Origin: Bubalus kerabau | Taxonomy: Eukaryota > Chordata > Mammalia > Artiodactyla > Bovidae | Direction of reading: 5' to 3' | Assembly: GCF_029407905.1 (NCBI RefSeq) | Contig: NC_073637.1 | Span: 48,856,501 to 48,920,500 of the forward strand | DNA length: 64,000 nucleotides | The notes under the pieces: generated by a model | Database searches by the model: none | Seen by the model: the letters and a program-made list of their open reading frames with translations, nothing else | Told to the model about the DNA's origin: nothing | In this document: in pieces, positions 54,027-64,000 of the stretch | Layout of the letters: every line of letters begins with the position of its first letter | Numbering within the stretch: the first letter of the stretch is position 1 | Made by a program: the position numbers and the translations under genes

Positions 54027-55433
54027 CCTAGGCACAAATCAGGCTTGTAAAAATTACCATCAGGATATTTCAGTCTCTAGACTGACACACAAGTCATCTG
54101 CTTTGCCACAAAGGGAGGGATTCTTCAAGGAGGAGTGGATTTCAGACACCACAGAACCCACAAGGGTGACAAGTGTCCGTTGTCTGATAGTGTTTGCAGT
54201 CCTCTCCCTTAAGGTTTCAGAATTCTGGATGTTGTTCCATTGAAGGTGGGAGCAAAAGAAAATGTGTTTCTTTCAAAGTGGAAAGAGTGAATTATTCACA
54301 GATGTTTGACTCTAACTGGCATGTATACTCACAGTGGGGGTTAATATGGAAGAAATTACTGTTGGTGAGATTTAACTACCCTCTGACATTACATGGAAAA
54401 ACTGAAACTTTTGTTTTCAGTTGGATTTCATTTATTCTTGATATTCTTTATTCTGGACATTGTTTTTTTCATTCTGTCTCGCATACTTTTAAAAATTTTC
54501 CCCTCTTCTTTTCTTTTCATAAAGATGATTTGGTTATTTTACGTAAGGCTGTTGCTTTGTCTCAGAAGATATTCAGTTCTTGTCTCTCAAAAAGAAAATC
54601 CAGTGCACAACTCTGGTACAGTATTTAGTGCAAAGCAGAGACTCTATACACTTTCGTTTCTTACTCAAACCTTGTTTTATTGTGTAATATGAATGTGTAT
54701 AACATAATATTGAGGTCTTAAGTTCTAATCGGCTAATAGTGTGTTAAGTGCTGTTTGTACATTAAGCATTAAGAATACTTTTTTGCTCCTCATATCTAGT
54801 TGGAAAAGAAAGACTCATACTTCAGTTAACGAAAAAACAGCAGTGTCATATAATTCTTAAGAGCATAATATTTTATTTTTATAAATGCTCCCAGTAAAGA
54901 AGTGATTAGAGGAATGTAGAAAGATATGAGAAATTGTACTTTAAAAGTATTTGACATCTGGTTGGAATTGTTATGTTATTTGATGGTCCAAAATTTCTTC
55001 AGAGGGATTGAGGGAATTTTAACGTTTCATTTGGCAGTCAGATCTGGAGATGAATTAACTGGCCTTCAGTAGTCCTGGCCTGTTCCTGAGAGAGAGAAAT
55101 GATTGAGAGGGAGGGGTGGAGAGGAAGAAGAAGCCTTTACTTACACTCCTTCAGGGATGATTCAGGTGGACAGTCTGAATTATGGGTCTTATTGGCAGCA
55201 AGTCTGTATTGCCAGAGTGGATTACTGCAAGATGCTTTAGCTGGGGACCACTTTGAAAAACACTCATCAATTACAGTTGGTACCTGGCATAGTAGCATGG
55301 AGTACCCTTGATGGCTTTTGTCAAGGAAATTTGAATAAACCTGCTGTGTCTGATCTCATCTAACCACCTCTTCCTTCATGGATGACCCTTCTTACCTTAT
55401 AGACCTCAGCTGTTGATCCTAGACCTGCCAGTC
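54027..55433. other. Unique sequence, no gene seen
   Basis: A 144-codon frame at 54194-54628 starts at a non-canonical position and shows no known domain; hydrophobic alternative frames overlap it. Treated as chance. Confidence 0.4.
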
Positions 55434-55443
55434 CAAGCTGTAT

Positions 55444-56954
55444 CAGATCAGATCAGATCAGTCGCTCAGTCATGTCCGACTCTTTGCGACCCCATGAATC
55501 GCAGCATGCCAGGCCTCCCTGTCCATCACCAACTCCCGGAGTTCACTGAGACTCATGTCCATTGAGTCAGTGATGCCATCCAGCCATCTCATCCTCTGTC
55601 ATCCCCTTCTCCTCCTGCCCCCAGTCCCTCCAAGCATCAGAGTCTTTTCCAATGAGTCAGCTCTTCGCATAAGGTGGCCAAAGTACTGGAGTTTCAGCTT
55701 TAGCATCAGTCCTTCCAAAGAAATCCCAGGGCTGATCTCCTTCAGAATGGACTGGTTGGATCTCCTTGCAGTCCAAGGGACTCTCAAGAGTCTTCTCCAA
55801 CACCACAGTTCAAAAGCATCAATTCTTCGGCACTCAGCCTTCTTCACAGTCCAACTCTCACATCCATACATGACCACTGGAAAAACCATAGCCTTGACTA
55901 GATGAACCTTTGTTGGCAAAGTAATGTCTCTGCTTTTGAATATGCTATCTAGGTTGGTCATAACTTTCTTTTTTTTTTTTTAATTTATTTTATTTTTAAA
56001 CTTTACATAATTGTATTAGTTTTGCCAAATATCAAAATGAACCGCCACAGGTATACATGTGTTCCCCACCCTGAACCCTCCTCCCTCCTCCCTCCCCATA
56101 CCATCCCTCTGGGTCATCCCAGTGCACTAGCTCCAAGCATCCAGTATCGTGCATCGAACCTGGACTGGCAACTCGTTTCATACATGATATTTTACATGTT
56201 TCAATGCCATTCTCCCAAATCTTCCCACCCTCTCCCTCTCCCACAGAGTCCATAAGACTGTTCTATAACTTTCCTTCCAAGGAGTAAGTGTCTTTTAATT
56301 TCATGGCTGCAGTCACCATCTGTAGTGATTTTGGAGCCCAGAAAAATAAAGTCTGACACTGTTTCCACTGTTTCCCCATCTATTTCTCATGAAGTGATGG
56401 GACCAGATGCCATGATCTTCGTTTTCTGAATGTTGAGCTTTAAGCCAACTTTTTCACTCTCCACTTTCACTTTCATCAAGAGGCTTTTTAGTTCCTCTTC
56501 ACTTTCTGCCATAAGGGTGGTGTCATCTGCATATCTGAGGTTATTGATATTTCTCCCGGCAATCTTGATTCCAGCTTGTGTTTCTTCCAGTCCAGCGTTT
56601 CTCATGATGTACTCTGCATATAAGTTAAATAAACAGGGTGACAATATACAGCCTTGATGTACTCCTTTTCCTATTTGGAACCAGTCTGTTGTTCCATGTC
56701 CAGTTCTAACTGTTGCTTCCTGACCTGCATACAAATTTCTCAAGAGGCAGGTCAGGTGGTCTGGTATTCCCATCTCTTGAAGAATTTTCCACAGTTGATT
56801 GTGATCCACCCAGTCAAAGGCTTTGGCATAGTCAATAAAGCAGAAATAGGTGTTTTTCTGGAACTCTCTTGGTTTTTCTATGATCCAGTGGATGTTGGCA
56901 ATTTGATCTCTGGTTCCTCTGCCTTTTCTAAAACCAGCTTGAAAGCCACTAGAG
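55444..56954 (-). mobile_element. BovB LINE, antisense, interrupted by a young L1
   Basis: (TGATC)n-type tail at left. CAAGCTGTAT is duplicated at 55434-55443 and 56955-56964. The minus-strand frame at 56809-56387 has the YADD box intact and ends in a TGA (56387-56389) where other copies have a Trp codon. The RT continues at 55961-55599 on the other side of the nested L1. About a dozen bases next to the right duplication do not match BovB. Confidence 0.94.
55969..56264 (-). mobile_element. Young L1 3'UTR, antisense, inside BovB
   Basis: Poly(T), then the bovine L1 3'UTR, truncated before ORF2. ATAACTTTC is duplicated at 55960-55968 and 56265-56273, and removing the insert restores BovB continuity. 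Confidence 0.96.
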
Positions 56955-57180
56955 CAAGCTGTATATTAATTATTAAAGCCCAGTGCAGGACAGTGACTTT
57001 ATAAAGTCTCAGCAATGATCAAGACCAACATTAGTATCTGTTAAACCACTGAGTGATTCTGTGGTCTCTAGTCCAAAGTGAAAGGATCAAACTTGAGATT
57101 TCTAGATACCTGACTCACATTAAGGTAAAGCAAAAGTCCAGACTTTTTCAGAGTTAATTTGGCTATAGCTGTTGCTTATT

Positions 57181-57355
57181 TGGGGCTTGCTCAGTGGGTC
57201 AGCTGATAAAGAATCCCCTTGCCAGTGCAGGAGATAAAAGAGACGTAGGTTCGATCCCTAGGTCAGGAAGATCCCCTGGAAAAGGAAATGGCAATCCACT
57301 CCTGTATTCTTGCATGTGAAATTCCATGGACAGAGGAGCCTGGCAGGCCACAGTC
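57181..57355 (+). mobile_element. Bov-tA SINE, sense, 3'-truncated
   Basis: GGGGCTTGCTCAGTGGGTCAG head, B box GGTTCGATCCC near 57249, ends at GGCAGGCCACAGTC. Confidence 0.9.
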
Positions 57356-57369
57356 ATAGTTAAGAACTA

Positions 57370-57701
57370 CAGCTGGTGAACTTATTCACAAAACAAAAAC
57401 AGACTCACAGACTTAGAGAATGAATTTATGGTTGCCAGGAAGGGAGGATGGGAGGAAGTGATAGGGAGTTTGGGATCAACATGTGTACTTTGGTATATTT
57501 AAAATGAATAACCAACAAGAATCTACAGTATAGCACAGGGAGCTCTGATCAATGTTCTGTGGAAGCCTGGATGGGAGGGGAGTTGAGGGAGAGTAATACA
57601 GGTATATATATGCCCGAGTCCCTTTTCTGTCCACCTGAAACTATCATGACGTTGTTAATCGGCTGTATCTCAATATAAAATAAGACGTTTAAAATAAAAA
57701 A
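57370..57701 (+). mobile_element. L1 3' end (older family), sense
   Basis: GTGAACTTATTCACAAAAC through CCCTTTTCTGTCCACCTGAAAC to an A-rich tail. AAGAACTA at 57362-57369 and 57702-57709 is the exact duplication. Confidence 0.92.
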
Positions 57702-57709
57702 AAGAACTA

Positions 57710-58839
57710 GAATTGAGTAACCACAAATAATAAAAAATGTGTTTACTCATACATCTCATAAAATGGAAGAATATCCATGTCATATCTTCTTTCTCATAGC
57801 TTCCTGTTCCTTCATCTCATAGCTGTTCTACACAGGGGAATTCTCCATATTCTCTGCCCCCAGTCCAGACTACTTACTTTCTTCTCTGTGGCCTCCCTTC
57901 AGCCTTGGTCCTTACTGTGTGGACTGACTTAGTTGCTTTGGCTTAGTCCTTCCTCCCAGCTTCTCTTTCTGGGCCTACCCCTCTGCAGCCATATCCCAGA
58001 TTCTGCATGACAAATGTTCTAGTACCTGGACTGGGAAAGACTCCCGAGCAGAAGAGGTGAAATAGAGGGGAAAACAGGAAACACACACTCCTAAAGCTTG
58101 TTGCAGTTGCACATGGCAGAGTTGATTACATGAAATGAGTGATGTTTCTCGTTTCTTAACTTTAAAATCATTTAAAATGCCTCCCAGGTAGTTTTCTGAT
58201 TTGGAAAACCACAGAAGAAAAAAAAAGAAAATATGTAATGCTCTCTAGAATTCTTTTGTCAGAGTTCTGCTTCAAATTGTGGAAACAAATTTGCCAGTGA
58301 ATCTGATCCTGGATGTAGTTTCATGAATAGGAAGTCTGTCTCTTCTATCTGCACTCAGAGTTGATGGGCTCCTGTGAATCTTCGCACCTGTGCTCACCAG
58401 GCAACGTGCTCGACACGGGTGAAATGGGAATGTAAAGCTACAGCCCATCTTGAGGACCGACTGCCTGATGGACAGACAGACAGAGGGATGATTGCAGCAT
58501 GTGAAGAAAAATGTACCAGTGGGGTTGTATGTATCGGGCAGTGGGAACACAAGGTGGAAGCATCGACATTTGTCTGCAGGAGGTGAACCTTAAATTAACT
58601 CCCGCAAAATGAGTTGTTCTGCATTACACAGAAAAGGAAGGCATGAGAAGACATAAGAGGCTGGAAGAAATGTAGCTGAAAGAAAATAATTGAAACCAAA
58701 TGTGACTGGCCAGGTTCCCTTTAGTCTACACAGTAAGGGATCTTGGTTTTCCTCATGGGGAGTTCAGAAACTTTTGAATCACTTCCACAGTCACCATGGC
58801 AGCGGTTCTCAGTGTGGCCTGCTGGCTAACTGGTAGGCT
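57710..58839. other. Unique sequence, no gene seen
   Basis: Overlapping short frames on both strands near 58272-58586 have no recognisable content. Confidence 0.4.
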
Positions 58840-58859
58840 CAGGCTCAGGGGCTCAGAGG

Positions 58860-59015
58860 TTTTCTTCTTGCTGGTAGAGCGCCATTGGACAGTGCGCCTG
58901 GCTTCCCTGTGTATCCGTTTTCTCATCTATGAAATGAGGATATCCCCTTTCCCAGGGTTGTAGTGAAGATTTAATTCATCCCCTAAGACATTTAGAGCTG
59001 TACCTAGCATAGGTA
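58860..59015 (+). mobile_element. MIR SINE, sense
   Basis: CCGTTTTCTCATCTATGAAATGAGGATATC, GGGTTGTAGTGAAGATTTAATTC and CCTAGCATAGG. Confidence 0.72.
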
Positions 59016-59703
59016 TTAGAGTGAAAAAAGAAAAAAATGAACTGTTTTGTGCATTCTCTTTCAACCATCAATAAATGGAATGTTCTGCAACATTCCAAGG
59101 TTTGATCTTCAAACAAGGTTGGCCTTGGGAGTAATTAGGTCAATCAGACAGCTCTCTGTATGTTGCAAGAAGGGTCATGTCAGCTGTCCTCTGTTCTGCC
59201 ATGTCTCCCCTATTTAGGAACGTTGTGATACCTGCTGCTTAAACATTACTAGTGTCTGAAGATAGTTGACAATTAAATCAGTATTAAACACTAATATCTG
59301 GATGTAATAAAGTTATCAGAGATGAGGACATAGCCTAGAGAGGATGGGTCACAAACCTGGTAAGCTGCAGGCACATGAAAAATAAAGGAATAAAATTTAA
59401 TTTTTGTGTGTAGCATAATATATGATTTAAACTTTGTTCACAATATAAATATTAATTATTCTTTATGAAACACTTTAACATGTTATCTCGTTAGAGAGTT
59501 AAATTTATCTTAAGAGATGTGGGTAGAGCATATTTCACTATTAAGAATATATCCAAAATAAGAAAATCAAGCCACAGGTGAATACTAGTCTGGCAACTTT
59601 TTTTTCAAGTGTCCCTTCTCTGTATGTAGCTCTACAGCGTTTTTATTGATAAGGGAGGAAAAGCCTAAAATCCACTTTGGAGAGTTTCTGGTGGTGCATT
59701 TGC
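59016..59703. other. Unique AT-rich sequence
   Basis: Nothing recognised. Confidence 0.4.
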
Positions 59704-59705
59704 TA

Positions 59706-59930
59706 TGAAAGTGAAAGTGTTAGTCACTCAGTCGTGTCCGACTCTTTGCGACCCCCTGGGCTGTAGTACACCAGGCTCCTCTGTCCATTCTCCCATGGGC
59801 AGAGGCAAGAATATTGGAGTAGGTTTCCACGTCCTACTCCAGGGGATCTTCCTGACCCAGGGATTGAACTTGCGTCTCCTGCGCCTCCTGCATTGGTAGG
59901 CATATTCTTTACACACTGCACCACCTATAT
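59706..59930 (-). mobile_element. Bov-tA SINE, antisense
   Basis: GTGAAAGTGTTAGTCACTCAGTC at left, ending in a degenerate tRNA head (CATATTCTTTACACACTGCACC). Confidence 0.93.
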
Positions 59931-60439
59931 TTATCAAGAAATTGTAGTCACTGGTAGTATCTGCTGCCTAGGGTGGAGAACTTGCTTGGATTGTATATAT
60001 TATTCACGGTTACAGGCTAGCCTGTTATAACAAGGCTTCAGAGTCTCTACCTTATGTTTGTAGACACATAACAACAACGACAGACAAAGAAATGGACTCA
60101 GAATTTATTTCATGAATATTTCTGTAGCCTAAACTGTGTGTAGAGTCACCGTGGAGTGACTCAAGGGCCTTACAGATAAATTGAGGAGGTGTAAACTGCA
60201 CATATAAAGAGTTCAGTAAAATAAATGATGAAAGAAAATAAAACAGATGAAAATATCTTTAGCTAACATACTTTCTAAAGCTACTGTGAGTTAAGTGGTA
60301 ATGAGTAACTGGCAGACCATCTCATAAACTCAACTCCCACTTTAAAATATGTACCCTATACTCAGGAGGCTACAAATCTCTTATGACTGAACAAAACCCT
60401 TATAGAATAAGCATGTGCAGAGAAAAGAGAGACCTAGAT
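59931..60439. other. Unique sequence
   Basis: Nothing recognised. Confidence 0.4.
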
Positions 60440-60560
60440 GAAGACACTAGAACATAAGCTCCATGAATTCAGGGGAAAGACTTGAATTATTTGCTGAATC
60501 TCCAGGGCTTAGTATAGTACATTAGTAGATGCTCAAAAAATATTTGCTCATTTAATGGGT
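60440..60560 (+). mobile_element. L2 LINE 3' end, sense
   Basis: ACTAGAACATAAGCTCCATGAATTCAGGG...GGGCTTAGTATAGTACATTAGTAGATGCTCAAAAAATATTTGC is the L2 terminus. A second similar end may lie at 60640-60710. Confidence 0.65.
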
Positions 60561-60899
60561 GAGTGGATACATGGATGAATGCCAGAGACAGTCATAGAAA
60601 TCAAAGAGGATATTATAAAGTACTCCAAGATGGTACAGTGTCTTTTCATGTTTTTATTCTCAGCATGTAGCACATAATAAGTGTTCAATAAGTGTAGTGG
60701 AAGGAAAGGAAGGAAGATGGGAATGAATATCATAGGATGATAAGACTGAAGGGAAATTTGTAAAGTTTTTGGCCTTTCACTCAAGAAAAGGTCTGAGTAT
60801 GGAGCTAATCTAATCAACCAATCAAACAAAAAGCCTCATAGAAGTGACATTTAAAAGTGTTAATCAGTCTAACAGAAAGAAGTAAGGGGCTAGAGTTTG

Positions 60900-61100
60900 A
60901 GAAAGAGTTCTGAACTGAAGTCAGTTTGAATCCTAGCTTTGCCAGTTTCTCCGTCTATTACCTTATACAAGTCATTATACTAGGGTCTCAGTGTTCTCAT
61001 CTCTGCAAGGGGAATTACTGTGCTACAAAATTTTTATAAAGATTAAAGGTAGTGTATCAAAAGGTGTTCAGTAGCATAGTAAATGTTTATATAAAGAAAG
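60900..61100 (+). mobile_element. MIR SINE, sense
   Basis: GAATCCTAGCTTTGCCAG, TTATACAAGTCATTATAC, CTCAGTGTTCTCATCTCTG and ATAAAGATTAAAGG. Confidence 0.6.
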
Positions 61101-61126
61101 AAATTCCTCAAATATGTTGAACTGCT

Positions 61127-61160
61127 AAATATTAATAAATATACTAAGGAAAAATTTTCT
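61127..61160. repeat. Left arm of a long direct repeat around a SINE
   Basis: AAATATTAATAAATATACTA plus AGGAAAAATTTT, matching 61297-61330 with three A/G differences and one extra T. Confidence 0.85.
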
Positions 61161-61296
61161 TTCCTTATTCTCTAGGCTAGAATACTGGAGTGGGTAATTT
61201 TTCCTTTCTCCCAGGGATCTTCCCAACCCAGGGATCAAACCCAGGTATCCTGCATTGCAGGTGGATTCTTTACCAGCTGAGCCATAAGGGAAGCCC
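61161..61296 (-). mobile_element. Bov-tA SINE, antisense, 3'-truncated
   Basis: GGCTAGAATACTGGAGTGGG through CTTTACCAGCTGAGCCATAAGGGAAGCCC: the tRNA head and first part of the body only. Confidence 0.9.
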
Positions 61297-61330
61297 AAAT
61301 GTTAATAAATATGCTAAGGAAAGATTTTTC
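61297..61330. repeat. Right arm of a long direct repeat around a SINE
   Basis: See 61127-61160. Confidence 0.85.
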
Positions 61331-62743
61331 TCTGGAATATTTTAGAAGGAGAAATGCTAACTAAAATTACAAGTATCTTGTCTTAAAATGTAATTTATGG
61401 AAAACCCTAGTTCTTTTGATCGGCGGCTTGTCCAAGAGGGTTTTGCATACTAGTGAAAGTGCTTAAAAAATAATATAATGTGATAGTGTAAATTACCTGT
61501 CACGTTGTGCCACAAAAATTCTTCAATATTTATTAAAAGCTCTGATAACTGAGAATTCAAGAATTGTCAAGAACACTCATTGAGGGTATAGACTAGTGGT
61601 CGGAGGACTTTGGCTGTCAACTCCAAAGCCAAACTTTCTCTCCTGGTTCAGATTACTGGGAAAACTTGGAAGGAATGGCCCCAGCTGCTAAAATAGATGC
61701 CTAGGGTTTCAGCAGGAAGTGTAGACATTAGTGTCTGTTTTGATGTGCTGTCCTGTCTGAGTTCCAGGATAGGTTTTTTTTTGGAGAGTCAGTAATAGAA
61801 GGAAATGAGAAGCCTGTCACAATTAACAGCCCAGGAGTCTCTAGGGGTTGTGTCAAGGGTAGCCTTCAATCCTGCGGGGGTTACAGCTATGCCAAGAGAA
61901 ATGTAAAGTTTTAAAAATATTAAATAAATGAGAACAGTCCTTTTAGTTTCTTATACTATACATAATGCCAGCTCTGGGCTCAGGGACAAATCCACTGACA
62001 AGTGATTAATATCAGGGAGAACCACCCAAATCCAGAGACATGCATAATTCTGCCTCCGTCTGTTCTTGGTTGGCAATCACTTGGATAAGACACAGTCACT
62101 TGGATAGGATATACCAGCCAGGTCAAGTGTGGCCATGGCAAAAGTTGATTTCCAGTTATCCTTGCCAACAGTGTTCTGTCATTTAAGGGATCCCAGTGGG
62201 GTGGGAGATTTGTTTTCTAGACACTGCCTTTGGGAGCTAGGATGACAGTTTCTCTCTCTTGACCCTTTAATGCAATATGGTCAAGTCACACAAGAAAATA
62301 TCCAGGCACCTTGCCCCCAGGTCTCCCTCTGCCTTCTCTGACCTAAAGTAACCCCAGCACTCAGCTAAAACCAGAAACATAGAAAAAAAATATTACAGCT
62401 AGCAAGGTCCATTATGGTGATCCAGTTACCTACTCACACTTTGTTTTACAGAGGAAAAAGATGAGGACTTGGGAAGCAATGTAGTCATGTAACTGGCTTG
62501 TGATCAGAACCAAACTAAAGCCCCAAACTCCTGGCAAAAAAGTTAAAGTATTTTCCAGCATTCACAGCTTGAGAAGCAGGATGCTCTGAAGATGTTGAGT
62601 TGAGTAGCAGAAAAGGAAAATAGGAAAAGCCTACCAAGATAAAGTTTGAGCAAGAGATATTTGCAGACTGAATGCAATTTAAAAAAATAAAAAGAATTTA
62701 ATATGCATGTGCATGATGTAAAAATTAAAGGAATCTGTTAATG
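61331..62743. other. Unique sequence, no gene seen
   Basis: No recognisable repeat or coding frame of note. Confidence 0.4.
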
Positions 62744-63242
62744 TTTCGTTGTTGTTGTTGTTGAGTCACTAAGTTGTGTCTGACTTTTTGTGACCCCATG
62801 AACTGCAGCACACCAGGCTTCTCTGTCCTTCACCATCTCCTGGAGCTTGCTCAAACTCATGTCTATTGAGTCAGTGATGCCATCCAACCATCTCATCCTC
62901 TATCATCCCCTTATCCTCCTGCCTTCCATCTTTCCCAGAATCAGGGTCTTTTCTAATGAGTCGGCTTTTTGCCTCAGGTGTCCAAAGTATTGGAGTTTCA
63001 GCTCCAAAAGACTGATTCCCTTTAGGATTGACTGGTTTGATCTCCTTGCAGTCCAAGGGACTCTCAAGAGTCTCCTCCAATACCACAGTTCAAAAGCATC
63101 AATTCTTCAGGGCACAGACTTCTTTATGGTCCAATTCTCACATCCATACAAGACATTGGGAAAAACCGTAGCTTTGACTATACAGACCTTTGCTGGCAAA
63201 GTAATGTCTCTGCTTTTAAATATGCTGTCTAGGTTTGTCATG
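62744..63242 (-). mobile_element. BovB LINE 3' end, antisense, older
   Basis: A GTT-rich tail at 62748-62763, then the BovB 3' end and ORF C-terminal part, with internal gaps relative to other copies (for example around 63000). 5'-truncated at TTTGTCATGG. Confidence 0.9.
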
Positions 63243-63679
63243 GTTAACCAAGTTATATGAGAATAGCTCTAAATTCCCTGGGATAGGCTGATCGGTGGAA
63301 ATATCACACATCCTTTGGTTGTCTATGAAACTGATTCAGTCATCCAGCCAACTGGTCAACCATTCTGTTAATGGTTCAATCCAAATGGTTAACTGGTGGG
63401 ATATGATGACTATAGCCATTGTGTCTCCTCATCTGTAGGTTCTGGGCAATGCCAACTTCCCCTCCTAGTCCTCTGAGGTTATGATGTTGATATGTACTGT
63501 CTTATGTGGTACATCTACAGAGTGACTATTTTAAATGAAAAGTGATAAGGTTTGGCAGTAATCCAATTTTGAATAGGGAGCTTACCACTGAACCAGGTAG
63601 GCTCCAGACTAGACAAATCATGGGAAAATGTTCTTTAGAATATTGCCTAAGGTAGCAGGCTTCACGTATAGACTGACTA
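63243..63679. other. Unique sequence
   Basis: Nothing recognised. Confidence 0.4.
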
Positions 63680-63870
63680 GTTTAAATCATGGCAGCATCC
63701 TTTACTGGGTCTTTGAGCTAGTCACTTAACCTTTTGCTGTGCCAGTTTTCTTATCTGTAAAATATAGGAATAATAATTCTCCCATCCTCAGAACACTGTA
63801 AGGATAAAATTAGGGAATATTTACAAAGAGCTTAAAAGAAGGTGTAACACAAAATAAATGGCTAATGTTA
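63680..63870 (+). mobile_element. MIR SINE, sense
   Basis: GAGCTAGTCACTTAACCTTTTGC, TTTTCTTATCTGTAAAATATAGGAATAATAATT and CACTGTAAGGATAAAAT. Confidence 0.72.
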
Positions 63871-64000
63871 AGTGCTAATATTATTAATCAATTAATGCTA
63901 GTGGCTAACATTAATATTATTTAAATGTAGAAAACTATGTTGACATAAGGCAATTACAGATGAACATGCTATATTCTTTAAACATGTATGCAATGATATA

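Noticed and set aside
54194..54692. Overlapping hydrophobic frames resembling a small membrane protein
   Set aside because: T-rich sequence gives Phe/Leu/Ser-rich translations in any frame; no conserved feature supports a gene.
1..64000. CRISPR array, bacterial operons or phage-like genes
   Set aside because: Repeat types, composition and low coding density are those of a mammalian genome; no regularly spaced short repeats were found.

Overview
This is nuclear DNA from a ruminant, most probably a bovid (cattle, sheep, goat or a relative). The window carries BovB (RTE-clade) LINEs, the BovB-derived SINEs Bov-tA and Bov-A2, bovine-type L1 elements and CHR-type tRNA-derived SINEs, together with the pan-mammalian MIR, L2, MER5 and L1M layers. 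This combination is diagnostic of Ruminantia. I could not separate species by eye.

I see no intact host protein-coding gene, no tRNA or rRNA gene and no CRISPR array. By my tally about half of the window is recognisable transposon sequence. The rest looks like intergenic or intronic DNA. The only recognised protein-coding frames are broken retrotransposon genes (L1 ORF1 and ORF2, BovB reverse transcriptase). One GC-rich insert (24027-25745) looks like a decayed retrocopy of an unidentified gene.

Layout. 1-5410: one large L1 whose two halves lie in opposite orientations (a twin-priming 5' inversion), carrying a nested 3'UTR-like retrocopy. 5411-6194: unassigned, possibly LTR-like. 6195-9400: a three-layer nest (MIR split by an older L1, itself split by a young L1), with both target-site duplications readable. 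9525-16692: BovB, Bov-tA, CHR and MIR copies separated by unique DNA. 16693-20498: mostly unique, with an L1 3' end and a compound palindrome. 20499-21108: an L1 fragment. 21360-28185: one old L1M element filled with BovB, Bov-A2, Bov-tA and CHR insertions and the GC-rich retrocopy. 28340-29262: young L1 tail, Bov-A2, Bov-tA. 29263-34334: about 5 kb nearly free of recognisable repeats. 34335-42164: MIR, MER5A, L2, Bov-tA, BovB, a hAT-like MITE and three L1s, one of them a second 5'-inverted copy. 42165-51321: mostly unique, with ancient L2/MIR and scattered SINEs. 51322-57701: a 1.7 kb BovB, a second BovB with a young L1 inside it, and further L1 and SINE pieces. 57702-64000: unique DNA with MIR, L2, Bov-tA and one older BovB.

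The elements form a parasite chain. L1 supplies the endonuclease and reverse transcriptase that probably made the L1 copies and the retrocopies. BovB supplies the machinery thought to mobilise Bov-tA and Bov-A2, which share its 3' end. I found no convincing new biological system. The most useful observations are the nested insertion histories, the two twin-primed L1s, the unidentified retrocopies, and a short duplicated segment (32959-33040 and 34787-34870) that no repeat family I know explains.
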